NCBI RefSeq assembly: GCF_002836205.1
Contig: NZ_PJBE01000012.1
Span: forward strand, 496,001-560,000
Direction of reading: 5' to 3'
Length of the DNA: 64,000 nt
Origin: Shewanella sp. Choline-02u-19
GTDB lineage: Bacteria > Pseudomonadota > Gammaproteobacteria > Enterobacterales > Shewanellaceae
Part shown: piece after piece, positions 42,123 to 50,391 of the stretch
Layout of the letters: the number at the start of each line of letters is the position of its first letter
Numbering within the stretch: position 1 is the first letter of the stretch
Notes under the pieces: generated by a model
What the model saw: the letters and a program-made list of their open reading frames with translations, nothing else
Database searches by the model: none
Told to the model about the DNA's origin: nothing
Made by a program: the position numbers and the translations under genes

Positions 42123-45100
42123 TTAAGGTTTTGTTCTTGCTTGGTGTTGAATGTCACTGTTAGCAGCCACAGGCTCAATACTAAAATTGAACTGCATCGG
42201 CTGGGCTTTAATGCGATAAGGCTGATGAACTTGCCTGCCCCATGATGTGTCCCCACCTACGCCCATCTGCTTATAATCAATATTCCAAGTGACAAAATCC
42301 CGAATAGGGATCTCTGCGCCATGGTTAGTGGTTACGGGCACCAGTCCTGACGCTGAACCTGAGGCATCGCCTTGTCTAAAGTCGATATCCGCTTGGGCAA
42401 AAGGCCACAGACTGGTTTGTAATGTCTCGCTTGCGTGTCCTGCTTTTGCCAGCAAGCCATTACCGTTAGCATCTGTTACCGCCACATAGCGTACGTCGGT
42501 TCTTTGGCCTGTTTCTTGTGGTCTAGAGTAACGGTGAAAGGCTTTATCAATAGACAGTGCAAACCAGCTGATAGGGTTACCTGATTTTCTATCAGCATAG
42601 GTCTCTTCAGGACCACGCCCAAAGTAATGCATAAAGCGCTGACTGAAAGGCAGCTGTGTTTGAAAGCCAAAGCGCAGTAGATCGGCAAGTTCAATATCGC
42701 CTGGAATGAATTTGCTCTGTACTAGCAACTGCTTATCAGTGCTAATTTGGTAGCGACTGCTAAGCGTAAAATCGAGCGTAGCGTGGTGCTGAATAACCTC
42801 AATGCTGTATGGGTCACTGCGCTTAATCGAAATCAGCGTCAGCTCCTGAGCGGCATCTTGCCATGCACCAGCCCACTTAGGCATTTGGTTACCTAAGTCG
42901 TTGTCAGTAGGGGCGCGCCAAAAGTTAGCCATTAATGGGGCCGTTAATTGCGATTGGCTATTTTGCTTAATATCGGCGAGCCAACCGGTTTTTTTGGAGA
43001 TTAAATAGCGTGTCTCATTGCCGCCTAATTGCCAAAATTGGTCATGTTCAGTGATGACCTTAGCTAATTTTTGCGGCTTAGCGGTTGCTTGTTGCAGTGG
43101 AAATTGGGCAAAAGCGATGCGATGGTCGGTGGGCAGCATGGGTTGTGGCTTATCGACGAGTACCTCTAATAACACAAGGTATTCATGCTGTTTATTGAAG
43201 CGCGAGCGCCCAATGGGCAAAGTGATGAGTTTAGATTGCCCCGCTTCAACCATAGGCACCGCCATTACGCCGCTGCTAAACTCACTACCATCTTGCTCAA
43301 CAGTCCATTTTAAACGCAGCCCTTGAGTGTCTATAAAGTCATAGCGATTTTCGAGCTCAAAGCTCATTGTCTTCGTCGCGGCTACAAATTGATTGAAACG
43401 CAGTGGTTGGTACACCTTTTTGACTTCACTGAGGTGCGGGTGTGGGTTGCGATCTGGATCAACCAAACCATTATTGAGAAAATTACCATCGGTTGGCATA
43501 TCAGGATGATAATCTTTGCCGTAAGCCCAATAACGCTGGCCGTTTTTGTTGCTAAAGGCCAAAGACTGATCAACCCAGTCCCAAATAAAGCCGCCTTGTA
43601 GCTGTGGGTAGCGTTCAATTACATCCCAATAGTCTTGTAGGTTACCCACCGAATTACCCATAGCATGGGCATATTCGATCATGATCAGCGGGCGATCTGT
43701 ATGTTCCTTGGCATATTTTGTCAGTCGTTCAATGGACGGATACATAGGGGCGACAATATCGGTATAGGCATGTTGTCCCGCAGGTTCATATTGCACTGGG
43801 CGGCTTGGATCGCGCAGCTTTACCCAATCGTATAATGCTTCGAATAATGTGCCTTCACCCGCTTCGTTACCCAAAGACCAGATGATAATCGAAGGGTGAT
43901 TTTTATCTCGCTCGACCATACGCTCTACCCGTGCTTTATGGGCGGGCAACCAGCTCATGGTATTGCCTAGCTGTGTATTTTCATTAATCGCCAGTGGGTG
44001 AGATTCGATATTGGCTTCATCAATGACATACAGCCCATATTTGTCGGTTAAGCTGAGCCAATAAGGGTCGTTAGGATAGTGGCTGGAGCGCACAGCATTA
44101 ATATTATTTTGCTTCATTAAGCGAATGTCAGTTTCCATGCTGGCACGGCTGACGACATGGCCATGGTCTGGGTCAGTTTCGTGTCTATCGACACCGCGGA
44201 TGGTAATGGCTTTATTGTTAACTAACAGCTGACCCGCTTTTATTTCGATGCGGCGAAAGCCTACTTTTTGACTGCTTGCTTGTAGGAGCTTACCGTCAGC
44301 CGCTTTAAGGCTCAGAAGTAGTTGATAGAGTGCCGGTGTTTCAGCGCTCCAAAGGTTGGGCTGCTGAACCTTGAAATCAATGATTTGGTTATGATGTTCA
44401 TTAAATGCTGAGACAGCTTGCTCGCCTTGTTTGATGCTAATGCCTTGCGGAGAAATCAGTTGATAGCGAAGGCTGAGCTGCTGCGTCTCTATGGCCGCTT
44501 TTGCATGGTTATTAAGTTTAATGTTAATGGCCATATTGGCGTTAGAGAGATCTTGGCTGAGTGTGTAGCCGGCATCAATATCAGCGATACGTTGTTTCTC
44601 GGTGGCGTACAGATAGACATCTCGTTCAATGCCACTGACCCGCAACATGTCTTGGCTTTCAAGGTAGCTGGCATCGCTCCAGCGTATTATTTGCAGCGCG
44701 ATGAGGTTGTCACCTTGCTGAAGGTAGGGCGTAAGATCAAATTCAGCTGGGGTTTTAGCGCCTTGGCTATACCCGACTTCAACGCCATTGATATGCGCAC
44801 TCAATGCAGAGCGTGCGGCACCAATATGCAAGAATACCTGTTTGTGCTGCCACGCCTTAGGCAGCTCAAAATGACGTCGATAGCTGCCTGTCGGGTTATG
44901 ATCTTCGGGGGCATCTGGCCAAGTGGTGGTAAAAGGGTAACGCTCATCTAAGTAGATGGCGTGACCAAAGCCTTGAGTTTCCCAATTACCCGGCACCAGA
45001 ATGCTTTGCCAATCATCTAGGTTAGCGTCTTTTTGTGCAAAATCCACAGGGGTAGAGAAGGGGTTCTTGGCGTAATGAAATTGCCAACGGCCATTAAGGT

Positions 45101-45353
45101 CGAGGAAGTTGCCACTGGCTTTGTAATCATCATCGAGCGCTTTTGAGAACGATGAGTAAGCAAAAAAACTGGCGTGGGGAGCTTGTTTGTTTTGTTCGAA
45201 AATAAGGTGGTCTTGCCATCGCTCAGCTTGAGCTTGTGAGAATTGGCTCACTAGGCTTAGCATAATTAACCCAATCAACTTAGCGTAAAAATATTGCGTG
45301 CTTGGCTGACAAGTTAAGGCTATGAACGGTTGATTGTTATTTTTGGTTAGCAT
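42123..45353 (-). CDS. lacZ: Beta-galactosidase, GH2 family, probably exported
   Basis: 1076 residues. GH2 layout: sugar-binding domain (SYRRHFELP, HINGVEVGYSQGAKTPAEFDLT), sandwich, TIM barrel with acid/base Glu in WSLGNEAGEG and nucleophile Glu in MIEYAHAMGNS, then the beta-gal small-chain domain (FWRAPTDND, YFGRGPEETYADRK). Unlike E. coli LacZ it has a 40-residue N-terminal extension with a hydrophobic stretch ending FSQAQA, read as a signal peptide. ATG 45353 lacks a ribosome site and abuts a dyad; ATG at codon 31 is also possible but would cut the signal. Likely hydrolyses lactose or galactosides in the periplasm. Confidence 0.93.
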   Translation of the reverse strand: MLTKNNNQPFIALTCQPSTQYFYAKLIGLIMLSLVSQFSQAQAERWQDHLIFEQNKQAPHASFFAYSSFSKALDDDYKASGNFLDLNGRWQFHYAKNPFSTPVDFAQKDANLDDWQSILVPGNWETQGFGHAIYLDERYPFTTTWPDAPEDHNPTGSYRRHFELPKAWQHKQVFLHIGAARSALSAHINGVEVGYSQGAKTPAEFDLTPYLQQGDNLIALQIIRWSDASYLESQDMLRVSGIERDVYLYATEKQRIADIDAGYTLSQDLSNANMAINIKLNNHAKAAIETQQLSLRYQLISPQGISIKQGEQAVSAFNEHHNQIIDFKVQQPNLWSAETPALYQLLLSLKAADGKLLQASSQKVGFRRIEIKAGQLLVNNKAITIRGVDRHETDPDHGHVVSRASMETDIRLMKQNNINAVRSSHYPNDPYWLSLTDKYGLYVIDEANIESHPLAINENTQLGNTMSWLPAHKARVERMVERDKNHPSIIIWSLGNEAGEGTLFEALYDWVKLRDPSRPVQYEPAGQHAYTDIVAPMYPSIERLTKYAKEHTDRPLIMIEYAHAMGNSVGNLQDYWDVIERYPQLQGGFIWDWVDQSLAFSNKNGQRYWAYGKDYHPDMPTDGNFLNNGLVDPDRNPHPHLSEVKKVYQPLRFNQFVAATKTMSFELENRYDFIDTQGLRLKWTVEQDGSEFSSGVMAVPMVEAGQSKLITLPIGRSRFNKQHEYLVLLEVLVDKPQPMLPTDHRIAFAQFPLQQATAKPQKLAKVITEHDQFWQLGGNETRYLISKKTGWLADIKQNSQSQLTAPLMANFWRAPTDNDLGNQMPKWAGAWQDAAQELTLISIKRSDPYSIEVIQHHATLDFTLSSRYQISTDKQLLVQSKFIPGDIELADLLRFGFQTQLPFSQRFMHYFGRGPEETYADRKSGNPISWFALSIDKAFHRYSRPQETGQRTDVRYVAVTDANGNGLLAKAGHASETLQTSLWPFAQADIDFRQGDASGSASGLVPVTTNHGAEIPIRDFVTWNIDYKQMGVGGDTSWGRQVHQPYRIKAQPMQFNFSIEPVAANSDIQHQARTKP

Positions 45354-45355
45354 CG

Positions 45356-45395
45356 TATGTTATTTGGCATTATTTTTATTGTGCCAAACAACATA
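45356..45395. promoter_or_regulatory. Inverted repeat directly upstream of lacZ
   Basis: TATGTTATTTGGCA and TGCCAAACAACATA are 14-bp arms with one mismatch and a 12-bp spacer, ending two bases before the lacZ ATG. Position suggests a repressor site in the leader, or an RNA hairpin that would block translation initiation. Confidence 0.6.
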
Positions 45396-45413
45396 CGTGA
45401 TAGTAAGAATAAT

Positions 45414-45438
45414 GTATACAATATATCTAGGTGTATAC
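45414..45438. promoter_or_regulatory. Second operator candidate upstream of lacZ
   Basis: GTATACA-N11-TGTATAC, exact arms. Located about 60-85 bp before lacZ in the likely promoter. Confidence 0.5.
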
Positions 45439-45460
45439 TTTATCAGCCTGTAAAGGTGAG

Positions 45461-47095
45461 TTAACGGTCACTTCGAGGGTGATTCACAGCTTCGGGGTGA
45501 TCAGGTACAGCGCCTTGAGGGCTGAGTAACTCTTTGACCACATGATCAACAAAACCCGCACCCGCCGCTTCGTATAGGTTATAAACACTGTGCACACCTG
45601 ATTCACTCAGGGCATCAGCATCTTCTTTATACTGCACGATAGCACTCAGTTTACCTTGGTAATCTAGGCGCTTAAGCTGCTCAACTGCAAATAGGTTACC
45701 TACGTGATGCGGCATTGCCAGTAACACTAATTCTAGATTAGGGGCTTTATCCAGTTTCTCCCAAAAGTCGGTATCAGAGGCATCCCCTTGAACCACATTA
45801 CGCCCTTGTTTATGGTGAAAGTCGACCAACTCTTGCTTGTGTTCAACGCCAAGGATTTCCCCTTCATATTGCACTCTTAACTCGTCATATGCACCCGAAC
45901 CAATTCGGCCCATACCCAGAATAAGAAACCTTGGATTACCTACAAGGATAGGGCGGTCTTCTGGATGTAACGGGTGTTTCTCTAGTCGTTGTAATCGACG
46001 TTGGTATTTTTGATAAAGTCGATTAGCAGCAATATTTAGCGGTGCAGAAAACAAAAAGCTAAAACTTAACGCGACGGCTAAAATGACCATCCATTGCGAT
46101 GGTAACCAGCCTTTTGAGGTGGCGACAGCAGCAACAATTAAGCCAAACTCACTGTAATTACCTAGGCTAAAGGACGTTAGCAGCGAGGTACGTGAACGCA
46201 ATTTAAAGTGCGTTAACAGATAGAGGAATAACATGATTTTTATCGGTACCACAAGTACCAATATCGCCGCTAAGCCGATATCTGAGAAGGAGGGGAGACC
46301 ATTGAGACCCACGGTAAGGAAAAAGGCGACTAAGAAGAGCTCTTTAAAGTAAAACAGTGACTTTGCCAGCTCTGATGACTTTGGGTGTCCCGCCAATAGA
46401 ATACCAATGACCAGCGCGCCGAGATCCGGCTTTAGGCCGACTATTTCAAATAACCATGCGCCCATCACTAACGCCATGACTAAGCCGAAAAGGACCAGCA
46501 GCTCACCGTGTCCAACGCGGTCAAATAACTTGTAAATTAGTGGTTTTGCTAAGGGAAGTAACAACAACCCTAGCGCCCAATATGAGGGGATATCCCCTTT
46601 AGAAATCGTCAAAAAAGCGACGGCAAAGATATCTTGCATAATCAAGATACCAATCGCAACGCGTCCATAAAGGGATTCCATATCACCTTTATCTTCTAAG
46701 ATTTTTACTGCAAGAATGGTACTCGAAAAACTCAAGGCAAATGCTAACAACCCGAGCTGGTTTAGTTCAAGCCCGGTCAGTTGCTCTAAGCCGAGTAAGC
46801 CTAATAGCTTCAACAGTGGAATGAAAAACAGCATGGAGCCAAGCAGATGCAGGCTGGAGCCTGCCCAAACTTCTACTTTAAATAAACTGCGAATATCCAG
46901 TTTAAGGCCAATGGCAAACAAAAGTAGGGTGACGCCCAAGTTAGCCAATTGTTCTAACATGGGTAGGCTGGATTCTTCAATCCCAAACAGAAACAACACA
47001 AATCCCGCTACTAAATAGCCGATCAATGGGGGCAGCCCCACACGGCTAACTAACATGCCGCAGGCTAAGGTGATAATGAGTATCGCGGGTTCCAT
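45461..47095 (-). CDS. CPA2-family cation/proton antiporter with TrkA-N domain
   Basis: 544 residues. First ~380 residues: about 12 hydrophobic helices with the CPA2 motifs (GLPPLIGYLVAGF, FALSFSSTILAVKILEDKG, GLKPDLGALVIGILLAGHP, FFLTVGLNG). Then a Rossmann TrkA-N/RCK domain (FLILGMGRIGSGAYDEL, VVQGDASDTDFWEKL). Similar in build to KefB/KefC/YbaL, which exchange K+ or Na+ for H+ across the inner membrane. The glutathione-site residues of KefC are not evident. Stop codon is 107 bp from the lacZ start; independent of it. Confidence 0.9.
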   Translation of the reverse strand: MEPAILIITLACGMLVSRVGLPPLIGYLVAGFVLFLFGIEESSLPMLEQLANLGVTLLLFAIGLKLDIRSLFKVEVWAGSSLHLLGSMLFFIPLLKLLGLLGLEQLTGLELNQLGLLAFALSFSSTILAVKILEDKGDMESLYGRVAIGILIMQDIFAVAFLTISKGDIPSYWALGLLLLPLAKPLIYKLFDRVGHGELLVLFGLVMALVMGAWLFEIVGLKPDLGALVIGILLAGHPKSSELAKSLFYFKELFLVAFFLTVGLNGLPSFSDIGLAAILVLVVPIKIMLFLYLLTHFKLRSRTSLLTSFSLGNYSEFGLIVAAVATSKGWLPSQWMVILAVALSFSFLFSAPLNIAANRLYQKYQRRLQRLEKHPLHPEDRPILVGNPRFLILGMGRIGSGAYDELRVQYEGEILGVEHKQELVDFHHKQGRNVVQGDASDTDFWEKLDKAPNLELVLLAMPHHVGNLFAVEQLKRLDYQGKLSAIVQYKEDADALSESGVHSVYNLYEAAGAGFVDHVVKELLSPQGAVPDHPEAVNHPRSDR

Positions 47096-47265
47096 GGTGC
47101 TCCTTGCAAAGCTTATATTGATGCACCATTGTACTAGAAGTTTATGAAGTTGAACTGAAAATTAGTAAATATTTATAGTTTGTTATCGGCTGAAGGTAGA
47201 TGTTGGGCAGCTGCTATAAATTAACAAGCAAGTCAAAAAAGAGATGCAAATTATGGATATAAAAA

Positions 47266-47315
47266 AGCCTCTGCCAAATGCCCAAATGAAAGGGTAATTT
47301 AGTACAGAGGCCTAA
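47266..47315 (-). terminator. Probable terminator of dsbD
   Basis: GCCTCTG and CAGAGGC are exact arms ~30 bp apart just after the dsbD stop. On the minus strand the stem is followed by ttttttat. Confidence 0.6.
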
Positions 47316-47325
47316 TTTTGTGTTG

Positions 47326-49137
47326 TTACTTCACCAGATGATCAAGGTGTTCGGCAAATGCTTTAGGACGCATAAAACCGGTCACTCTTAAGTCATCTCT
47401 TATGGCGCCGCTTTCATCAAACATGAGCAGTGTTGGTAAGCCTAAAACGTCGTAATACTCTAGTAGAGCAACATCGATATCATCGCTTTTAGTGACGTCA
47501 GCTTGTAGCAGTACCATCTTGTCCATACGTGCCATTACCGCTTCATCTTTGAAGGTGATGGCTTCAAACTCTTTACAAGCAACACACCAGTCAGCGTAGA
47601 GATCTAACATCACTGTTTTACCTTGTGCTGAAGCTGCTGCAATCTCACTGTCGAGATCTTCAAGCGACTTAATACGCTTAAATGTATGGCTTTGCTGCGC
47701 TGAAGTTAGGTTAGCGTTGGCATGAGACGTAAAGCCAAAATGATTCATAACAGCTTGCATACCATAGGAGAAACTCCCAAGGAAAATAAGCAACAGTAGT
47801 ATTGCTCGGGTGGTTTGTTTCCAGCTAAATTCCGTTAGCTTATTTTGATGCATTAGGTAACCGACAAAAACAACGCCCCAAAGTGACCATAAGACATCGG
47901 AGATAAAGCCTGGCCAAATTCGCCCTAGCATGACGATAGAGACCGCAATCAGTAGGAAACCAAAAATGGTCTTGATGATATCCATCCAGCGCCCGGCTCT
48001 TGGTAGAATTTTTCCGCCAGAGGTACCGATAATAAGCAGCGGTATTCCCATGCCCATACTCAACACATATAGCGCTAAGAAGCCTTGCAGTAGATCGCCA
48101 GTTTGTGCCACATAAATGAGTGCACCAGATAAGGGAGCCGTAGTACAAGGCGAGGCGACTAATCCTGAGATAACGCCCATCAAGAACACGCCAATGACGT
48201 TGCCGCCTTTTTGGCTGTTCGATATTGAATTCATCTTCTCTTGCCACTTCGATGGCAGTTTAAGATCGTACAAGCCAAACATTGATAAGCTTAAAACGAA
48301 GAATAATATCGCCAGCACAATCAGTACAGCCGGGTGCTGCAACGCCGCTTGATATTTCATGCCAGCGGAGGCAACAACAAGTCCTACTAACGAGTAGGTG
48401 ATTGCCATACCTTGGACATAAACCATCGACAAGCCAAAGGCTTTAGCGGTAGAGAGCTTTTCTCCTTGGCCGACAATGATGCCTGACAAAATGGGATACA
48501 TCGGGAACACACACGGCGTTAATGCCAGTCCAATGCCCAAACCAAAGAAGATCACCAAGGTCCAAATAAGGCTATCGCCTGCAAGCATTTGGTTTAAGCT
48601 ATCTTGTTGTGTAATTGGGACAACGTCGGTATCGCTAGCGGCAGTGGCCTCGCTACCGGGTATATCGAGTATGCCGTCATTGGCGCTAACTTCGGTTAGC
48701 ACTGCGGTGCGTTTGGTCGGTGGGAAGCAGAGCTTACCTTCGGCGCAACCCATAAAGGTGACGTTGAGTGTGTCTCCCGCCGCCGCTTCTTTTATTGCAA
48801 CCGGCATTTCGACATAAGAGTAATAAACTTCTTGCTCGCCAAAGTACTCGTCGTTGTGAGACTTACCTTTAGGCAGCGCTATTTCGCCCAGTACTGCGCC
48901 ATCAGCTTCAAACTTGAGTTTGTCGCGGTACATGTAGTAGCCGTCGGCAATAACCCAGCTGATTTTGACCTTATTGCCTTCTTGTTGAAAGTCGAAAACA
49001 AATGCTTGATCGACAGGCATCAGTTCAGGTTCGCCCTTTAAAAAGGAGAATTTATTGGTATTGAAAATGTTTTCGGCATGCGCTAACGGGCTAAGCAGTA
49101 GCAGGGAGGCTAAAAACAGAGTAATGATTTTTTTCAT
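47326..49137 (-). CDS. dsbD: Thiol:disulfide interchange protein DsbD
   Basis: 603 residues. Signal peptide; periplasmic alpha domain with the Cys pair in CAEGKLCFPP; eight-helix beta domain with the redox Cys in LTPCVFPMYPI and ASPCTTAPL; C-terminal thioredoxin domain with C518-V-A-C521 (YADWCVACKEFE). Passes electrons from cytosolic thioredoxin to periplasmic DsbC, DsbG and CcmG. ATG 49137 overlaps the cutA stop by 4 bp (ATGA), so the two are coupled; the eight upstream codons beginning with TTG are inside cutA. Confidence 0.97.
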   Translation of the reverse strand: MKKIITLFLASLLLLSPLAHAENIFNTNKFSFLKGEPELMPVDQAFVFDFQQEGNKVKISWVIADGYYMYRDKLKFEADGAVLGEIALPKGKSHNDEYFGEQEVYYSYVEMPVAIKEAAAGDTLNVTFMGCAEGKLCFPPTKRTAVLTEVSANDGILDIPGSEATAASDTDVVPITQQDSLNQMLAGDSLIWTLVIFFGLGIGLALTPCVFPMYPILSGIIVGQGEKLSTAKAFGLSMVYVQGMAITYSLVGLVVASAGMKYQAALQHPAVLIVLAILFFVLSLSMFGLYDLKLPSKWQEKMNSISNSQKGGNVIGVFLMGVISGLVASPCTTAPLSGALIYVAQTGDLLQGFLALYVLSMGMGIPLLIIGTSGGKILPRAGRWMDIIKTIFGFLLIAVSIVMLGRIWPGFISDVLWSLWGVVFVGYLMHQNKLTEFSWKQTTRAILLLLIFLGSFSYGMQAVMNHFGFTSHANANLTSAQQSHTFKRIKSLEDLDSEIAAASAQGKTVMLDLYADWCVACKEFEAITFKDEAVMARMDKMVLLQADVTKSDDIDVALLEYYDVLGLPTLLMFDESGAIRDDLRVTGFMRPKAFAEHLDHLVK

Positions 49138-49457
49138 GGCTGTGTGGTTTCTTTTATCCAATCAAAATAGGCTGGCAATCCCTGTGTTACAGGTACTGCT
49201 ATTAGCTCGGGAACATCGTAGGGATGCAGTTCCAATACTGCAGTTTCAATCGCTGCGTAGTGCTTGGCGAGACACTTAATCTGTAAACAGAACTCTTTTT
49301 CTTCACAAATCTCACCTTGCCATTCATATACGGATGTCATCAAGGATGAGATCTGTACACATGCAGCAAGTTTGCCCTGTACTAGCGTGTGAGCTAAAGA
49401 TTTAGCCAACGCTTCGTCTGGGCTGGTGGTCATTACCAGTAAGAATTCATTGTCCAT
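49134..49457 (-). CDS. cutA: Divalent-cation tolerance protein CutA
   Basis: 107 residues from ATG 49457 (ggaaag nine bases upstream); an ATG at 49466 is also possible. Family blocks: LAHTLVQGKLAACVQISSLMTSVYEWQGEICEEKEFCLQIKC (parts), ELHPYDVPELIAVPV. Small cytosolic trimer linked to copper tolerance and cytochrome-related phenotypes; its molecular role is not settled. cutA-dsbD is a classic pair. Confidence 0.95.
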   Translation of the reverse strand: MDNEFLLVMTTSPDEALAKSLAHTLVQGKLAACVQISSLMTSVYEWQGEICEEKEFCLQIKCLAKHYAAIETAVLELHPYDVPELIAVPVTQGLPAYFDWIKETTQP

Positions 49458-49786
49458 TAAACACATCTTTCCTGTTGATGGCTTGCTCAATGTGCACTGC
49501 ACAGATTAAACCTGCTTTAAGGTTATTGAGGTAAGCTTGTTGCTGCGATTACCACTAACGGTACTTTACGTGTTTTGCCTAAAGCATGCATTAAGGCATT
49601 GCTAAAATAGTGATACCAGTAGTTTTTGCTTACAAATGCTTAGGCATTTCAGCTTAAACACTGGCGATTCACCTGTTTATTGTCATAATTCAACCCTGTA
49701 TTAGGCGAGAGTTGGCTATGCGACTTGAAAATAGACCGACTAACCCCAATTTAGTTTTCATCACCACAAAAAAATGTGAGGTCAGT

Positions 49787-50389
49787 GTGTTTTTTATTTT
49801 GTTAATAATTTTTGTTTTAGTGCCTGTAATGGAGCTATCTGTACTGATCCGAGTGGGTGAAGCCTTCGGCAGTTGGACCACCGTGGGATTGGTTATTTTT
49901 ACCGCCGTGGTCGGCGTGTCGTTAGTGCGAAGTCAAGGTATTAGCACCTTGATGCAAGTACAACAAAAGATGGCTCGTGGCGAAGCGCCAGGGCAGGAAA
50001 TTGTTGAGGGCATGATGTTAGCGGTCGCAGGTCTACTGTTGCTTATTCCCGGTTTTGTCACCGATTTTCTGGGCTTGATTTTGTTAACCCCCTTTACTCG
50101 AATTCCTGTCGCGGGTTATTTCTACAAGCGAATGCAGCTTAAAGTTAAAGCCAATGGCGGCTTTCAGGCGGGTTTTGGTCCAGGCGCTGGCATGGGCGGC
50201 CAAGGTAATCCATTTGGTCAGCAAGGTGGTCAATCACCCTTTGATGATAACAACACTTTTGATGGTGACTTTGAACGCAAAGTGGATCCTAGTGATAAAC
50301 GTCCTGAAACCCACCAAGTTGAAAGCGATTTTGATGAGGACGACAACAAACATCCAGCTGATAAACCAGAACCTAAATCTAAACCATAG
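49787..50389 (+). CDS. fxsA: FxsA-family membrane protein with long acidic tail
   Basis: 200 residues from GTG 49787 (gaggt upstream), giving MFFILLIIFVLVPVMELSVLIRVGEAFG (part), the FxsA start. Three to four helices, GIVSLVR-type loop (SLVRSQGISTLMQVQQKMARGE), LLLIPGFVTDFLGLILLTPFTR. A Gly-rich then highly acidic hydrophilic tail (~75 residues) follows. E. coli FxsA relieves exclusion of phage T7 by the F plasmid when overproduced; native role unknown. ATG 49718 or TTG 49712 upstream would add a polar segment not typical of the family. Confidence 0.9.
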   Translation: MFFILLIIFVLVPVMELSVLIRVGEAFGSWTTVGLVIFTAVVGVSLVRSQGISTLMQVQQKMARGEAPGQEIVEGMMLAVAGLLLLIPGFVTDFLGLILLTPFTRIPVAGYFYKRMQLKVKANGGFQAGFGPGAGMGGQGNPFGQQGGQSPFDDNNTFDGDFERKVDPSDKRPETHQVESDFDEDDNKHPADKPEPKSKP

Positions 50390-50391
50390 CG

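Noticed and set aside
49712..50389. Longer fxsA starting at TTG 49712 or ATG 49718
   Set aside because: It would add a polar segment before the first helix, which the family lacks. GTG 49787 has a ribosome site.
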